Shown piece by piece: positions 35,301 through 47,300 of a stretch of 64,000 bases of DNA. Position 1 is the first letter of the stretch. Each line of letters opens with the position of its first letter. The notes under the pieces were generated by a model, which had not been told where the DNA came from, searched no databases, and saw only the letters and a list, made by a program, of their open reading frames with translations. The DNA is from Diadema setosum (Eukaryota; Echinodermata; Echinoidea; Diadematoida; Diadematidae), in NCBI GenBank assembly GCA_033980235.1, contig CM067072.1:16123047-16187046 (forward strand), read 5' to 3'. The position numbers and the translations under genes are program-made.

Positions 35301-38300
35301 TAAACTCTCTGACAATTTTTCACGGACTCTATGACTTTGTTGAAATGTGTGTCTGCACATTGCCGCTGTTTAATTAAAAAAAAACAACAACAACACACAC
35401 TTGAAATTATGGTTGGCATGGTGGGAAAGGATTTACCAACTTGGAGAGTTTCCATGTCACATGATTGAAATAAAGTTACACACGTAACTCTACAGTATCC
35501 GATGAAATATAGAAACCATATTTCAAATAAACGTCCCATCAGTGACAAGTTGTCAATGTTGTGGAAAAAGGTCTCAACAATCCTAGACTCACTCAACCAT
35601 TATCACTTATTGACAAAATGCAAATGACTTTATTTCGTAAACAGCAGTTCACAGCAAGGGCAGGAACATTTTGTTAGGTTTCACAATACAGTTTGATGTT
35701 CACTGAGGCAGAAATTTGTTGCTGCTCTTGTTGCTTGGACATCAGGTATTCTGAGATGCATTCCCAATTAAACGTTAGCTGCAGGTCATTTTTCATTTCT
35801 AACATCAGTGAAGTTTATATGGAAAAAGGATAAAAGATACTGCAGCCCATGAACAAACTAGTCAAAGGATGACTGCACACAGGAGTGCAGCTTAGTGTAG
35901 TTTTGAAAAGAAAGCTTATTGCTGCAGGGAGAATGAAGTTTGGATGGAAAAGGGGAGTGGAGTAGGGGGGGGGGGGGGAAGGAGAGTCAAAAAGCACTTT
36001 TTAGCAAACAAGTACACTGTAACTTCCATGAATTCCACCCTTCCTTGAACACCATCAAGTGATACTCTGAGAAGAAATATGTGTTGTACAATGACTTGAT
36101 GAGAGGGTTGCATGCGTACCGGTAATGATCTCTCACAAATTGGTTTGCCCATTCTGGAAGAAGAATGGTCTTTTTTGTGTGTGATTGTGTGTCATTATGT
36201 AAATCAATCTTATTTGCAACAGTTGACACATTGGAAAAAAAAAAGTCCTTGTTTGCATGCAAGTAAAGCACTTTAAATCTCAGAACAAGCATAACAAGCA
36301 TTTTTCTCATTGTGCACTTTGACCTGACTAGAAATAGGAGCAGGTGTCATCTGCTGACTTGACAAGGTTTACTTGGTCCATATGCAATTGAATGATGTAC
36401 TGATATCTTGCTTTCATATTTTCACAAACAGTGATATAAATGGCAACTTTATGAACACATTTTAATTGATGATAATGTCATCAGATCACAAGTCTGTGAA
36501 TTATCATGAAATCTCTTTTTTTTTTTTCAGGCATGAATTCAAAGAGTATAGAGTTGTATGCTTCACGCCGAATTATTTCAGTCTTGTTATTGTAACAGCA
36601 AAGCAAAGGCTGCATTTAGAAGGAAAGGGTTATAGGCATTTACTGTGCTTTATGAACCAATGTGCATGCATGCCAGAGCGCTTTTTTCAGCAGTTGGCCT
36701 GAAAACTAATAGTTTGTGAAAAGAGATTACCGGATCCTCCTAATCCCCATTTGTGACCGTGCATGACAAAACGAACAAAAAGTCGCACACACTGATTTTG
36801 TGTGAAGACTGAAAATAGGTGAAATGGGTCAACCGAGCCGATCTTGACTTTTTCATATTCTCTGGAAGAGCAAGTCTTCTTCTACATTGTGCTAAAATTT
36901 GGGATCAAAAAATGGGCAGGAAAGTGTGTTTTCTAGCAGTTTATCTCGAACATTTTTCTGGCAGACGTGTCTTTAGCTTCCTCTCTTCATTTCTTAAAAA
37001 CCTTGTACACACTTTCCACTTTCAACTCCTGTAACTTTTGAAAGGATGATGCTACTGCTTTGAAAGTTGGTACTAATTAAGGGCAGAGTGTGTTGATAAG
37101 GCATGCTCAATTTCAGTTTGATCTGATAATCCCTTCATTGTTGTTACTCCAGTGGTTTACATCATTTTTTTTTGTCCCATTCATCGCATAGCCAGCATGG
37201 CTTGGTAAAGATTAAGCGCTTGAATAGACACTGTACTTTAGAACCTCTTTTCTCAGTTCACACTTTTCCCGAGTGTGTGCTTTCTTTCCAGTATTTAGAT
37301 ATGTTAGGAGAGTCCATTTGATTTGAGTTATACATCATTTTAAAGCTTAAAGGCATAATTTACCATTTGCAGATGAAACAAAAACCTAACATTAGTGCTT
37401 TAAAATAGTTCTAAAATGAGAGTTAGGGATAGAAACAACTACTGTAAAAATTTGAATCCGTATAATCGATGTTAAGTATTGTTAAATACACAAAATGTGA
37501 ACAATAGTTATAATAAGAATGCTTTCAGACTAAACCGTATACAGTTATGGTTTATTGAGAAAAATGCTGATATCTCCTCATATTTTAGGCTTTATTGCAA
37601 AAATTTTATGTGGTAGGATGTTTTGTGATACAACAGACCTACACATATGCATCAAATGTGATATCTTGAACATTTTTGAAATCACTGCTCCCAAAGGTAA
37701 ACTGGACCTTTAGGCCTGAATTCACGAAGGTGGTACAAATGAAACCATGGTTTAAACCATGGACAAAAACCATGGAGCGCCGAGTGTCGCACGGAATATT
37801 TCGTTACGAAATTGGTCATTTCGTCGACAAAATGACCGTTTTGTTAACGAAATTATCATGTCGTGGACGAAATGTTCATTTAGTTACAAAATGTTGTCAT
37901 TTCGTTACAAAATAATCATTTCATCGACGAAATGACTGATTTCGTAACGAAATATTTCATGCGACACTTGGCGCTCCATGGTTTTTGTCCATGGTTTAAA
38001 CCATGGTTTCATTTGTACCACCTTCGTGAATTCGGGCCTTAAAGTCTGCTCTTTCAGAATATGCTCTTAACTCAAACTTTATGTCTGGCGACTTTTTGTT
38101 TGTTTTGTGGTGCAGGGTCACATTTGTGACCGTGCATCACAAAACAAACAAAAAGTCGCAAACCCTTGATTTTACGTGAGGACCCAAGAAAGGTGAAACA
38201 AGTCAACCAAGTCAATTTTGAGTTTTCCATATTTTCTGAAAGAACTGTTCTTCTTCTACACAATTCTTGAGTTCAGGATCATGAATTGAATGAGAAAGTG

Positions 38301-41300
38301 GGTTTTGCAGCAGTTTTTCTACAACCCTTTTTTGGTAGATACATTTAAGTGTGATCAGGTTTTTCTTAGAGGCCACTTTTCATTTCTTGAAAATCCTCTG
38401 CACACTCTTTGCTTTCAACTCTGATAACATTTGAAAGGTTGATGCTGCTGCTCTGAAAGTTGGCATTAATTATGGACAGAATGTGTTGATAGAACATGCT
38501 CAATTTCAGCTTGATCCAATAATCCCTTCATTGTTGTTGCTCCAGTGGTTTACATCATGTTTTTTGTCCCAAACATGGCACAGGTAGCACGGCTTAGTAA
38601 AAATGAAGCGCTTGAATAGACCCTGTACTTCAGAGCCTCTTTTCTCAGTTTTAACTTTTGCAAAGTGTGGGCTTTCTTTCCAATATTTATATAGGTTAGG
38701 AGAATCCATTTGAATTGACTTATACATCATTTTAAAGCTGAGGGTCTGCTCTTTCAGAATCTTCCCTTACTAAAAAATCCACGTCTGGTGACTTTTTGTT
38801 TGTTTTGTGGTGCAGGGTCACATTTAATCACTATGGATTTCTGGTACCAGAATGTATTGAGGTCCTGTGCCAAGCACCCAATTTTTTCTCCCATTGTACA
38901 ATTTTCAACTGCACATTGTAGACCTGTCTAATTTGGGTAGATTGCGGAATGCTGAATGCTGAAATGTTAGGAAATTACTCAAACTAAGTTAAGCCAGGTT
39001 TGTGGGTACTTTGAGGCTTGATCATCACCTTAAAGATTGTTGTAAGGTGATGACATTATTACCTTTCTAATGTGCATGCTTTAGCAGACTTCTGGCCAAT
39101 ACATGGGGTAAAAAAATTAAAACTATTGGTACTTGTGATACTTTATACCATATCTGACAAGTCTAATATTTTCATTAAATACAAGTGTATTTGGATTCAA
39201 GGTGCTTCGAACTATTAACTTGAATTGTGAATGAGTGCACCATGCAGTGCCAAGAAGCTTGGTCGGAACTAGAAAGTGACTTGCATTCTTAAGTGGGCTG
39301 GAAACTAGTTTGCAACATGGTGACGACTCCAGTCTCCAAAGTCTCGGAGATGTCTCCGCGAAGTCTCTGAGACATCTCCTGGAATGTAGCTGAGCCGCTG
39401 GGGAGTCGCAAGAGAATTTAACATGTTCCTTTTTTTTTTTAATGGGAGACCCTTTCCAATATCCAGCTAGTTGCAGAGACCTCTGTGCAACACCTCTGTG
39501 ACATCTCTTTCTAGTTGTGGCCAAGTTGTGGAGACTTAATTTATTTTCAAGGTCTCTGAGAAGTCTCTGTGGCTTGGAAACCTACCAAAGATGTCACAGA
39601 GAAGTCTTGGAGAGGTCGCAGCGACGTTTCTGTGACTTCTTAATGAAAGAATTACAGTATCATCTTATTTGGAGACGTCTCTAAAGTCATATAGGAGTCT
39701 CCTTCTTGGTACGAGTCCAAGCCATTTTTCATTCCTCTGAGTTGCAAGATCAATCATGGTATATAGTTTTGGCAAAACCTCCTCCATTGATATATACCTT
39801 TAATGCCCCTTAAAACTTTTATAAAGCATCAATTGTATTGTATACCACGTGTGCTCCAGAATTCTACCTTTTGGACTGCTGCACCCAAAATTTACTAGTT
39901 ATTATTAAAGGATTATGTTCTCAAGGCATTATTGTGCAATTTTTAATTGGCACATAATTTGTTACTTTAAAGTGAACCTTACCCCGTGTCTTCAACTTGT
40001 CCCCGTCAGCAAAATGGGCATTTAATACATAATGTATTATGGTGGACATAGGATAGTCGTCCATATACAATGTAATTAAACTGCACAGTATGATTTTATC
40101 TACGTACACTGTAGTACTCAAGGAGGATAACAGTGATACTTTGTCCAAGCTTATGCATCTGATTGTACATAGATAGCAGGGACCTCACAGGAAAATAAGA
40201 GGAAGACCCGAAGTTGTTATACTTTGGTTTGTCAGAATAAAGAAGAAAAATCGTATCAACAATCGCATTCCAAATATCCTTGGAGGTGTGTTTGCACACC
40301 TCCATTCTCTCTATCTCAATTGGCTCCAGTTTGGAAGGTGTGTCCGGCAGTGCTTTCTTCTGGTTTATTTAGTTTAATCTTCAGGTGTAAAGTTACCAAA
40401 GATTATCAGCATGTTGATTTCGTGCCCTTTGATCAGTCCCGTTTCATTGTTGACATACATTGTAGGCCTGTGTGACCTTATCAAGACTGTTATACCATTT
40501 ATATATTAAACACGGTTATGGATCTTTTATGGGCTTGGTGCTGTCGCCTCATAAAAATAACATGGATATAGATAATGTAAATGGCAAAAAGTTCTTGTGC
40601 GGATGCACACCATTGCATCTATTAAGCTTGACTAACAATATGTACATCAAGTGGAACAGAATAAAGCCTTTCAGTGTAAATTGTAAAAGAAGAACACAAT
40701 AAGGACCAGTATAAGTCTTGATGAGTTTGCATGCTCTGTGTAGTGCAGCAGACCTGTGTCTGCTAGTTTGTTCAACTTTATGCACATATTTCTGCTCTTG
40801 ATGTAATAACAGACTGTTCCAGCCACGTGAGCAAATTCAGTGCAATTCAATATTTTTAATTATAAAGCACTTTGGGCGCATTTGTTGTTGTTGTTGGTTT
40901 TTTTTATACCCCCGCCACACTTATTGTGAAGGGGGTATATAGGAATCACCGCGATGTTGATCGGGCGGTCGGGTGGTCGGTCGGTGGGGCGGTCGGTCAG
41001 GCGGTCGGTCGGTCTGTTGCAAAATCTTGCGTCGCCAACTCCTACAGTTTTGAAGCAATTTAAATGAAGCTTAGGGTAAATGATGATATTGAGGTATAGA
41101 TGTGCAAGACATGTTTTTTTTTGTGTTTGTCGGACAATGTGTTGCCATGGTAACCACAATTTTACCAAAACCTTGTGGAGGGAACTACTTCCATAGTTTT
41201 TAAGCAATCAATTTCAAAATTGGTATCTATGATGATCTGTAGGTGTAGTTATGCAAGACACTTATGGTAACCGCATGTTTTCTTTGAAATCCTGTGGAGT

Positions 41301-44300
41301 GAACAACTTCCACAGTTTTGAAGCAATTGAAATCAACTTTGGTAGGCATTATGGCCTTGAGGCATAGATGTAGAAAACATAATTTTTGTGTTTGTTGGAC
41401 AAAGCATTGCCATGGTAACCATAATTTTACCAAAAACTTGTGGATTGAATAACTTCCACATCATTCAAGCAATTAAGGTCAAATTTAGTATAATGTACGA
41501 TGATCGGGAGATGTAGTTATGCAAGACACCAATGTGTTAATATAAGAAAAATGTGTTGCCATGGTAACCACTCATTTTTGTATCAAATGGAACCATTTAA
41601 TCTTTGAAGATGAAATTTGGTGTGTATGATGCTCTTTAAGTGTAGTTTTGCAAAATGTCCTTTGTATTTGTATCGGACAATGCGTTGCCATTGTGTTTGT
41701 ATAAGGAAATTGTGTTGCCATGGTAACCACTCATTTTTTTATCAAAATAAACCATTTAAGCTATGAAGGTCAATTTTGGCGTGTATGATGGTCTTTGAGT
41801 GTAGTTATGCAAAATGTCCCTCGTGTTTGTATCAGACAATGCGTTGCCATGGTAACCACACTTTTTACCCAAACCTTGTGGAACCAACTGTTACCATAGC
41901 ACTCAAGCAACTGTGGTCACATTTTGTTTGTATGATTGCCCTCATGACATCACATACTATAAAGCAACACTAGGGGCAGGGGTATTAATCACCTTCAGTG
42001 ATAATTCTAGTTTCACAAGCCTCAGACAAGACTCGGGCAAGTTTCCAATGCAATTTGTTTGGTTGTCGGGGGAAATCTTTGTACAAAAAGCTTCCATAAA
42101 CCTTGAATATGTAGAGTAAACTGGCCTATCATAAGTGCATGGTTGGTTTGCTACAATTGTAGAGTTGTATTGCTTCAGGATATTCATTGTTTTATTTTTT
42201 GTTCATTCTTATGGTATTCAATAGATAGACACTCACTTAATTCTAAAGGGGATAATAAAACTTCACATTTGCTGGCACCACAAATGATATCTAAATGGAG
42301 ATTATAAAGTACCTGCCTTAACCCTATAAAGCCCAAGCTATTTTGACCCCTTCCAGGCCCAAGGGGGGGGGGGGGGCACATTGTGCCCCCCCCCCCCCCT
42401 ATATAACTTCTTTATTATATGATGTATGACCGTCATATTTGGCACATGGGTAAAGCAACTCATACTCTACAAGACCCAACATTTGAAATTTCCCAAGGTC
42501 ATCCACTGAGGGCGCTATTAAGCAAAATACAAAGAAATACATAGGAAATATGCTAAAATCGTGTTTTTTCTTTTTATTTCTTTATCCCAACTATGTATGT
42601 TTTTATTTCATATCAATCATTTTTATATTTACCACAAAGGAAAAGCAAGTCAACCTTCACTATTTTGTTACTGTTGAAATTTCTCAAGGTCAACATGTGG
42701 GGGCGCTATTCAATACAATACAGGTTGTATAAAGAAATATATGAAACCTATGATGTATTGCTTGGAATGGGTACATATATTGGTATCATATTTCATATTT
42801 CCAAAATATTGAAATTTTAAGTTTGCAGATTGATAATATGATGAAGAAATGATATTACAGGCAGTGCTTGTGTGAAGATAACACAAAATAAAAGGGTAGT
42901 CTTTGGAAAATGCTGTATTTTTGATTATTTCTATTATGTCTATTGTTTGATGCCTATGTCATATAAAAAATAAAGGAAATAATAAGAAGACCATTTCAGG
43001 GTAATTCACAACCATAATAACTTCACATTTTGGTCCTTCAGCAAATTACAGCCAAGAAAACCCCCATTTCATCCATTATTATATTGTTAACTGAAATTTG
43101 AACAGAAAATCATGCAAAATCTGACGAACATGGTTGTCAGTTTACGGTTGCCATGGCAACCAGCAATATCGGATATAGCTAAATTATATATCAAAATGTT
43201 CGCAATAAGATTTTAGGAAAAGTCACCAAATTTGGTTGAAATCAAGTAAAAGGTGTAGGAGTGGCAAACGAAAATATGGTAGGGGGGCACAATGTGCCCC
43301 CCCCCTTGGGCTTTATAGGGTTAAGAAAGAGGCCAGAAGGAGGATGGAGAGCACTGAGGAAAGAACATCAACCAACATTTTTTTTTTTTTTTTTTTTAAG
43401 AACTCTAGCCCTTTTCAGGACCACATACACGTGTACAATGTACATGAATACAGTGTACATGTACCCAAGAAAGAATACCTGGTGCACCTTTAAAGGTAGG
43501 GAATCCCATTTGCATGCCTTAAATGAAGAGTTGTATAAATACAGTGGTATGTTGAAGAGAGTATCATTTTAGAAACTCCCATAAAGTATTGAAAGTGGAA
43601 GGTAAACATTAGTGCACTTTTTTGACCGTTAGATTTTGAATTGAATTTTTTTCGGGGCTCACCGTAAATTCCAGTACATTACTACAGTTGTAGGCTACCT
43701 TTGCAGACCCATGTACTGCATGTGTGTCCATCAGGTATATTTTGTGAAGAAAGTTCATCAAAACTTACAAACATTTCTAAATACATTCTTGCCACACACT
43801 CTATATGTTATTACATCAGCTCTTATACTTTTAGATTTGTGTTTATAGATTAAAAAAATAAAGAAAACTGCAACAAAAAGGCTTAAGTGTGGCTGACACA
43901 CAGAACTACTGAGTAGTTGAGTTTTGTGCATTATTCAAATTGTAGATAACTGTTGACTTCCAAATTTCTCAGCAGTGGCCTAAACAAGTCCCCCGAGGTT
44001 CATATTTAATGTTTTGCTGCATTTTGGGAGGTCTGTAAAAGGTATCCCCTACCTTTAAGCCTTCTACCACTAAACTGGGGCTAACAGGTACCCTGCATAC
44101 TTTGACAAATGTTTGAAATCTGTCAAGAATTTAATAGAAAGTTACTGTGTTTAACCATCTGTTTTACAATAAGCTTGCTGGTGGTAGGTAGATGCTGTAT
44201 AACATATGTAGGTCCTCTCGAATGTACCATGTCAGTTGAGGCTCTTTGATGGTACAATGTATGACAGCAGGTGATTTATGTAATTTCTATAATAAATGCT

Positions 44301-47300
44301 GTACAAGGTAGCTAGCATTTTTTCAAAAAAACAAACAAATATTCTCTTCAAATGTCTTGTTCTTAAAGAATTGAAACAGGAAGGAAGACATGGTTAGGAA
44401 GTGTTATAATGAGTGGAAAAATGGCTGCAGTCTACCCCCAATTTACAAATCGTATTCCAGAATATCATTCTTGGTTAGGCTGACAGGCATCGTGCTCTCA
44501 CTGAAACCTAATGTAGACCATGTACAATGTAGGGTAAACAATCAAAGTCAACAAGGAAAGATAAAGAGTTTGCAGCTGATGTGTTTTATTACCTGCTTCT
44601 TCTTTTTCTTGTTTATTTTTTGGGGGCTTGTATTTTAGAGCCTGGCACAACCCCAATGTTTAGTATGTTCCAAGTCCTCAAAGCAGCATGATTGCTAATA
44701 CTTGAACATGAATTTATTTTCATGTCAATGCTTTGAGAGCTTTTGATTTGCTCTTGGCTGGGGTTAGAATGAGATGCCATCTGTGCCCCTTTCACACTTG
44801 ACTTTTATAGTACCCTTTCGTACTATACCACGGTACTTACTTTGCTCCTGCCAAATTGGAGGCTTGATGAGAATAATCAGAAGTGTGCCTGTGAAGGATG
44901 ATTATTGTACGCTTTTCCTCCATGTAACCCATTCCTTCCACAATTCTTCAAGAGCCTTCAATGTCCCCAGTCGAGATTGTTTGTTAAATTTTTTTTTTTT
45001 CTGACTTTCGACAAAGAAAAAATTATAATCTTTTTATTTTTATTTTTCTGGTCAGCATAACACAAATAACCATGAATTTAGGCCACGAATGCAAACGCTC
45101 TACATTTTGGGAAACTGATTATGTACATACTTTAAAACGAGGAATGTTCGCGTGCATTTTAATTTCGCGAATTTCGCGAGTGCCAAAATTAACAAAATTA
45201 AGATGCACGTGAAAGTTCTTGCCTACATAATATGCATTTGATGCCAATGGCAATTCATGAAAATTTTACACTGTATGCTGCAAGAAAGCTAGTCAGCTCT
45301 AATTCGCGAAATTTTCATGCCGCGAATATATTGTGTTTTACAGTATGTACAGCTGTATATGTACCAGGTGCCTTTACAAGTGTATATGAGTTGATGCCAT
45401 GGGAACGGATGAATTGCTAAAGTGGGAATAAATGCATAGTTTGTTGAGATGAACAGTTGGACAGTTGCCATGTGAATTTCATCGCTAAACTCAAAGATAC
45501 GCTCTAGGATGTGTAATTTTTTTCATGAAAAGCAATGAGATAGCATGATAGATTCAGATATTGTTAGAGTTGCAGTGTTAAGATTCAGATATTGTTAGAG
45601 TTGCAGTGTTAAGATTCAGATATTGTTAGAGTTGCAGTGTTAAGATTCAGATATTGTTAGAGTTGCAGTGTTAAGATTCAGATATTGTTAGAGTTGCAGT
45701 GTTAAGATTCAGATATTGTTAGAGTTGCAGTGTTAAGATTCAGATATTGTTAGAGTTGCAGTGTTAAGATTCAGATATTGTTAGAGTTGCAGTGTTAAGA
45801 TTCAGATATTGTTAGAGTTGCAGTGTTAAGATTCAGATATTGTTAGAGTTGCAGTGTTAAGATTCAGATATTGTTAGAGTTGCAGTGTTAAGATTCATAA
45901 TAATGACCAGTGTTTTCTCAACAAAAGGAGAACAGTGGAGCTTCCCACTGTAGCTAGGGATCCTGCATGATAATAAAAGGTAAATACTGGGTGACAATGA
46001 TTATTGGTGCTGCAGAGTGACCATAGGCCAAAGACGAGTGGGAAGAAAACATGATGAAATCCACAAACACTAGACGGGCATATTGAATAGAGAGAGTTCA
46101 GGAACCATCGCTCTTTATTTGAACACCTAGTAAGCTGACAATGGCAAGGAAATTTGAGTGCTAATCACACACTCGCAGCCATTAACCCATTTAGGACGGT
46201 TTGATTTTGCTACAACACGCATTTCCCATAGACGCCTGCCTGAGTATACTCCGGACTCTTCCTCAATGGGTTTAAAGTAGCAGGCCTGTCTCCCCTGTAC
46301 ACCCCTAGCTTGATTTAGAAGGCAGATAAGTACAGAGTCATCCATTGTCAATTTTTGTACCATGATCTTGTGTGACCCCTGGTACTGTATTCAATGATGA
46401 TATATCAAAGATAAAGAATTGTGCAGAATTGAAAATTTATGTAAATTTTAGTTTCATGTGTTTTTCATTTTAGTTCAAATGTGACAATTTTAATTCGTAA
46501 TTCTCCGTACGGCATAATATGAGATCCCGCTCGCGCATGCGCCGACAATTCGCTCGCAATATGGCGCCGTTTCTAGTTTCTTCTCGCCGATCAGATTTCT
46601 AAATCTTTTTCAATCGCCGTTTTTACTCGACATCGACGTTACTTTGAGCTACTACGCTTTTTGTTGGACGTCAGTAGTTAAATTGCGAAGCTGATTTGAT
46701 TTCTTCCCTACTGTTTAGAGGGAAATTCTCGTCAGATTTTTCGGACTGATCAGCTCGCATGGACGTGAATACCGCAGCGGAGGTGAGGCCGGCACAGCCG
46801 TGCTCTGCCCCCGGAACTTCGGCCCAGACGCCGGCAAAGCCAGGCGCGGGCACGGACAGCACGAAGAGCAAACCGAGTGCGACGCATTCGTTAGTGCCCA
46901 CTGCAAAAGCGGGTGGAAGTAAAGGGAAAGAGAAATCTGGCAAAGGGAAGAGCATTTCTACCACTACAGCGGGTTCTTCGGACATTTCTAGTATGGAGAA
47001 AAGACTTCAGAACCTGGAAGGTTTGCTAGCAAAAGTGATTGACCATCTCCCGTCGGACAAACGTACTCCCTCGCATAGCGGCAGATCGGCTTCAAGCTCA
47101 CGTCAGTCAGCCTCTGCGGGCCATGATGCCCACTGCTCTGCCTATCAAGGAGGTGCATATGACTATGAAAGAGAGCATGACAGTGATTATGATCAGTACG
47201 ATGAAGAGGGAAGTAGTTCTACTATTTCTTTCCCCACAGGGGAACAGGAGATGGATCCGGATGCTAGTAGCGTGCCCTCTCTCGCCGCGAAATTTGCACG

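Larger units (their letters stand above)
36749..38125 (+). mobile_element. TIR element E, copy 1, interrupted by two nested MITEs
   Basis: Left end GTGACCGTGCATGACAAAAC; right end is the inverted GTTTTGTGGTGCAGGGTCAC, ending at about 38125. The body matches copy 2 (38121-38825) block by block (GTTGTTACTCCAGTGGTTTA, AGCGCTTGAATAGAC, ATACATCATTTTAAAGC). Copy 1 is interrupted after TAAAGC by about 690 bp made of two further MITEs. No ORF with known similarity. Confidence 0.7.

Noticed and set aside
35183..35596. 137-aa minus-strand ORF
   Set aside because: It is the antisense of OvoA exon 3 plus intron and has no similarity of its own.
39123..39524. 133-aa minus-strand ORF
   Set aside because: It runs through the GTCTC/GAGAC repeat cluster and a T-run; composition is repeat-driven and no domain is visible.
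45551..45891. CRISPR-like array
   Set aside because: The 31-bp units are contiguous with no unique spacers, and the DNA is metazoan. It is a minisatellite.
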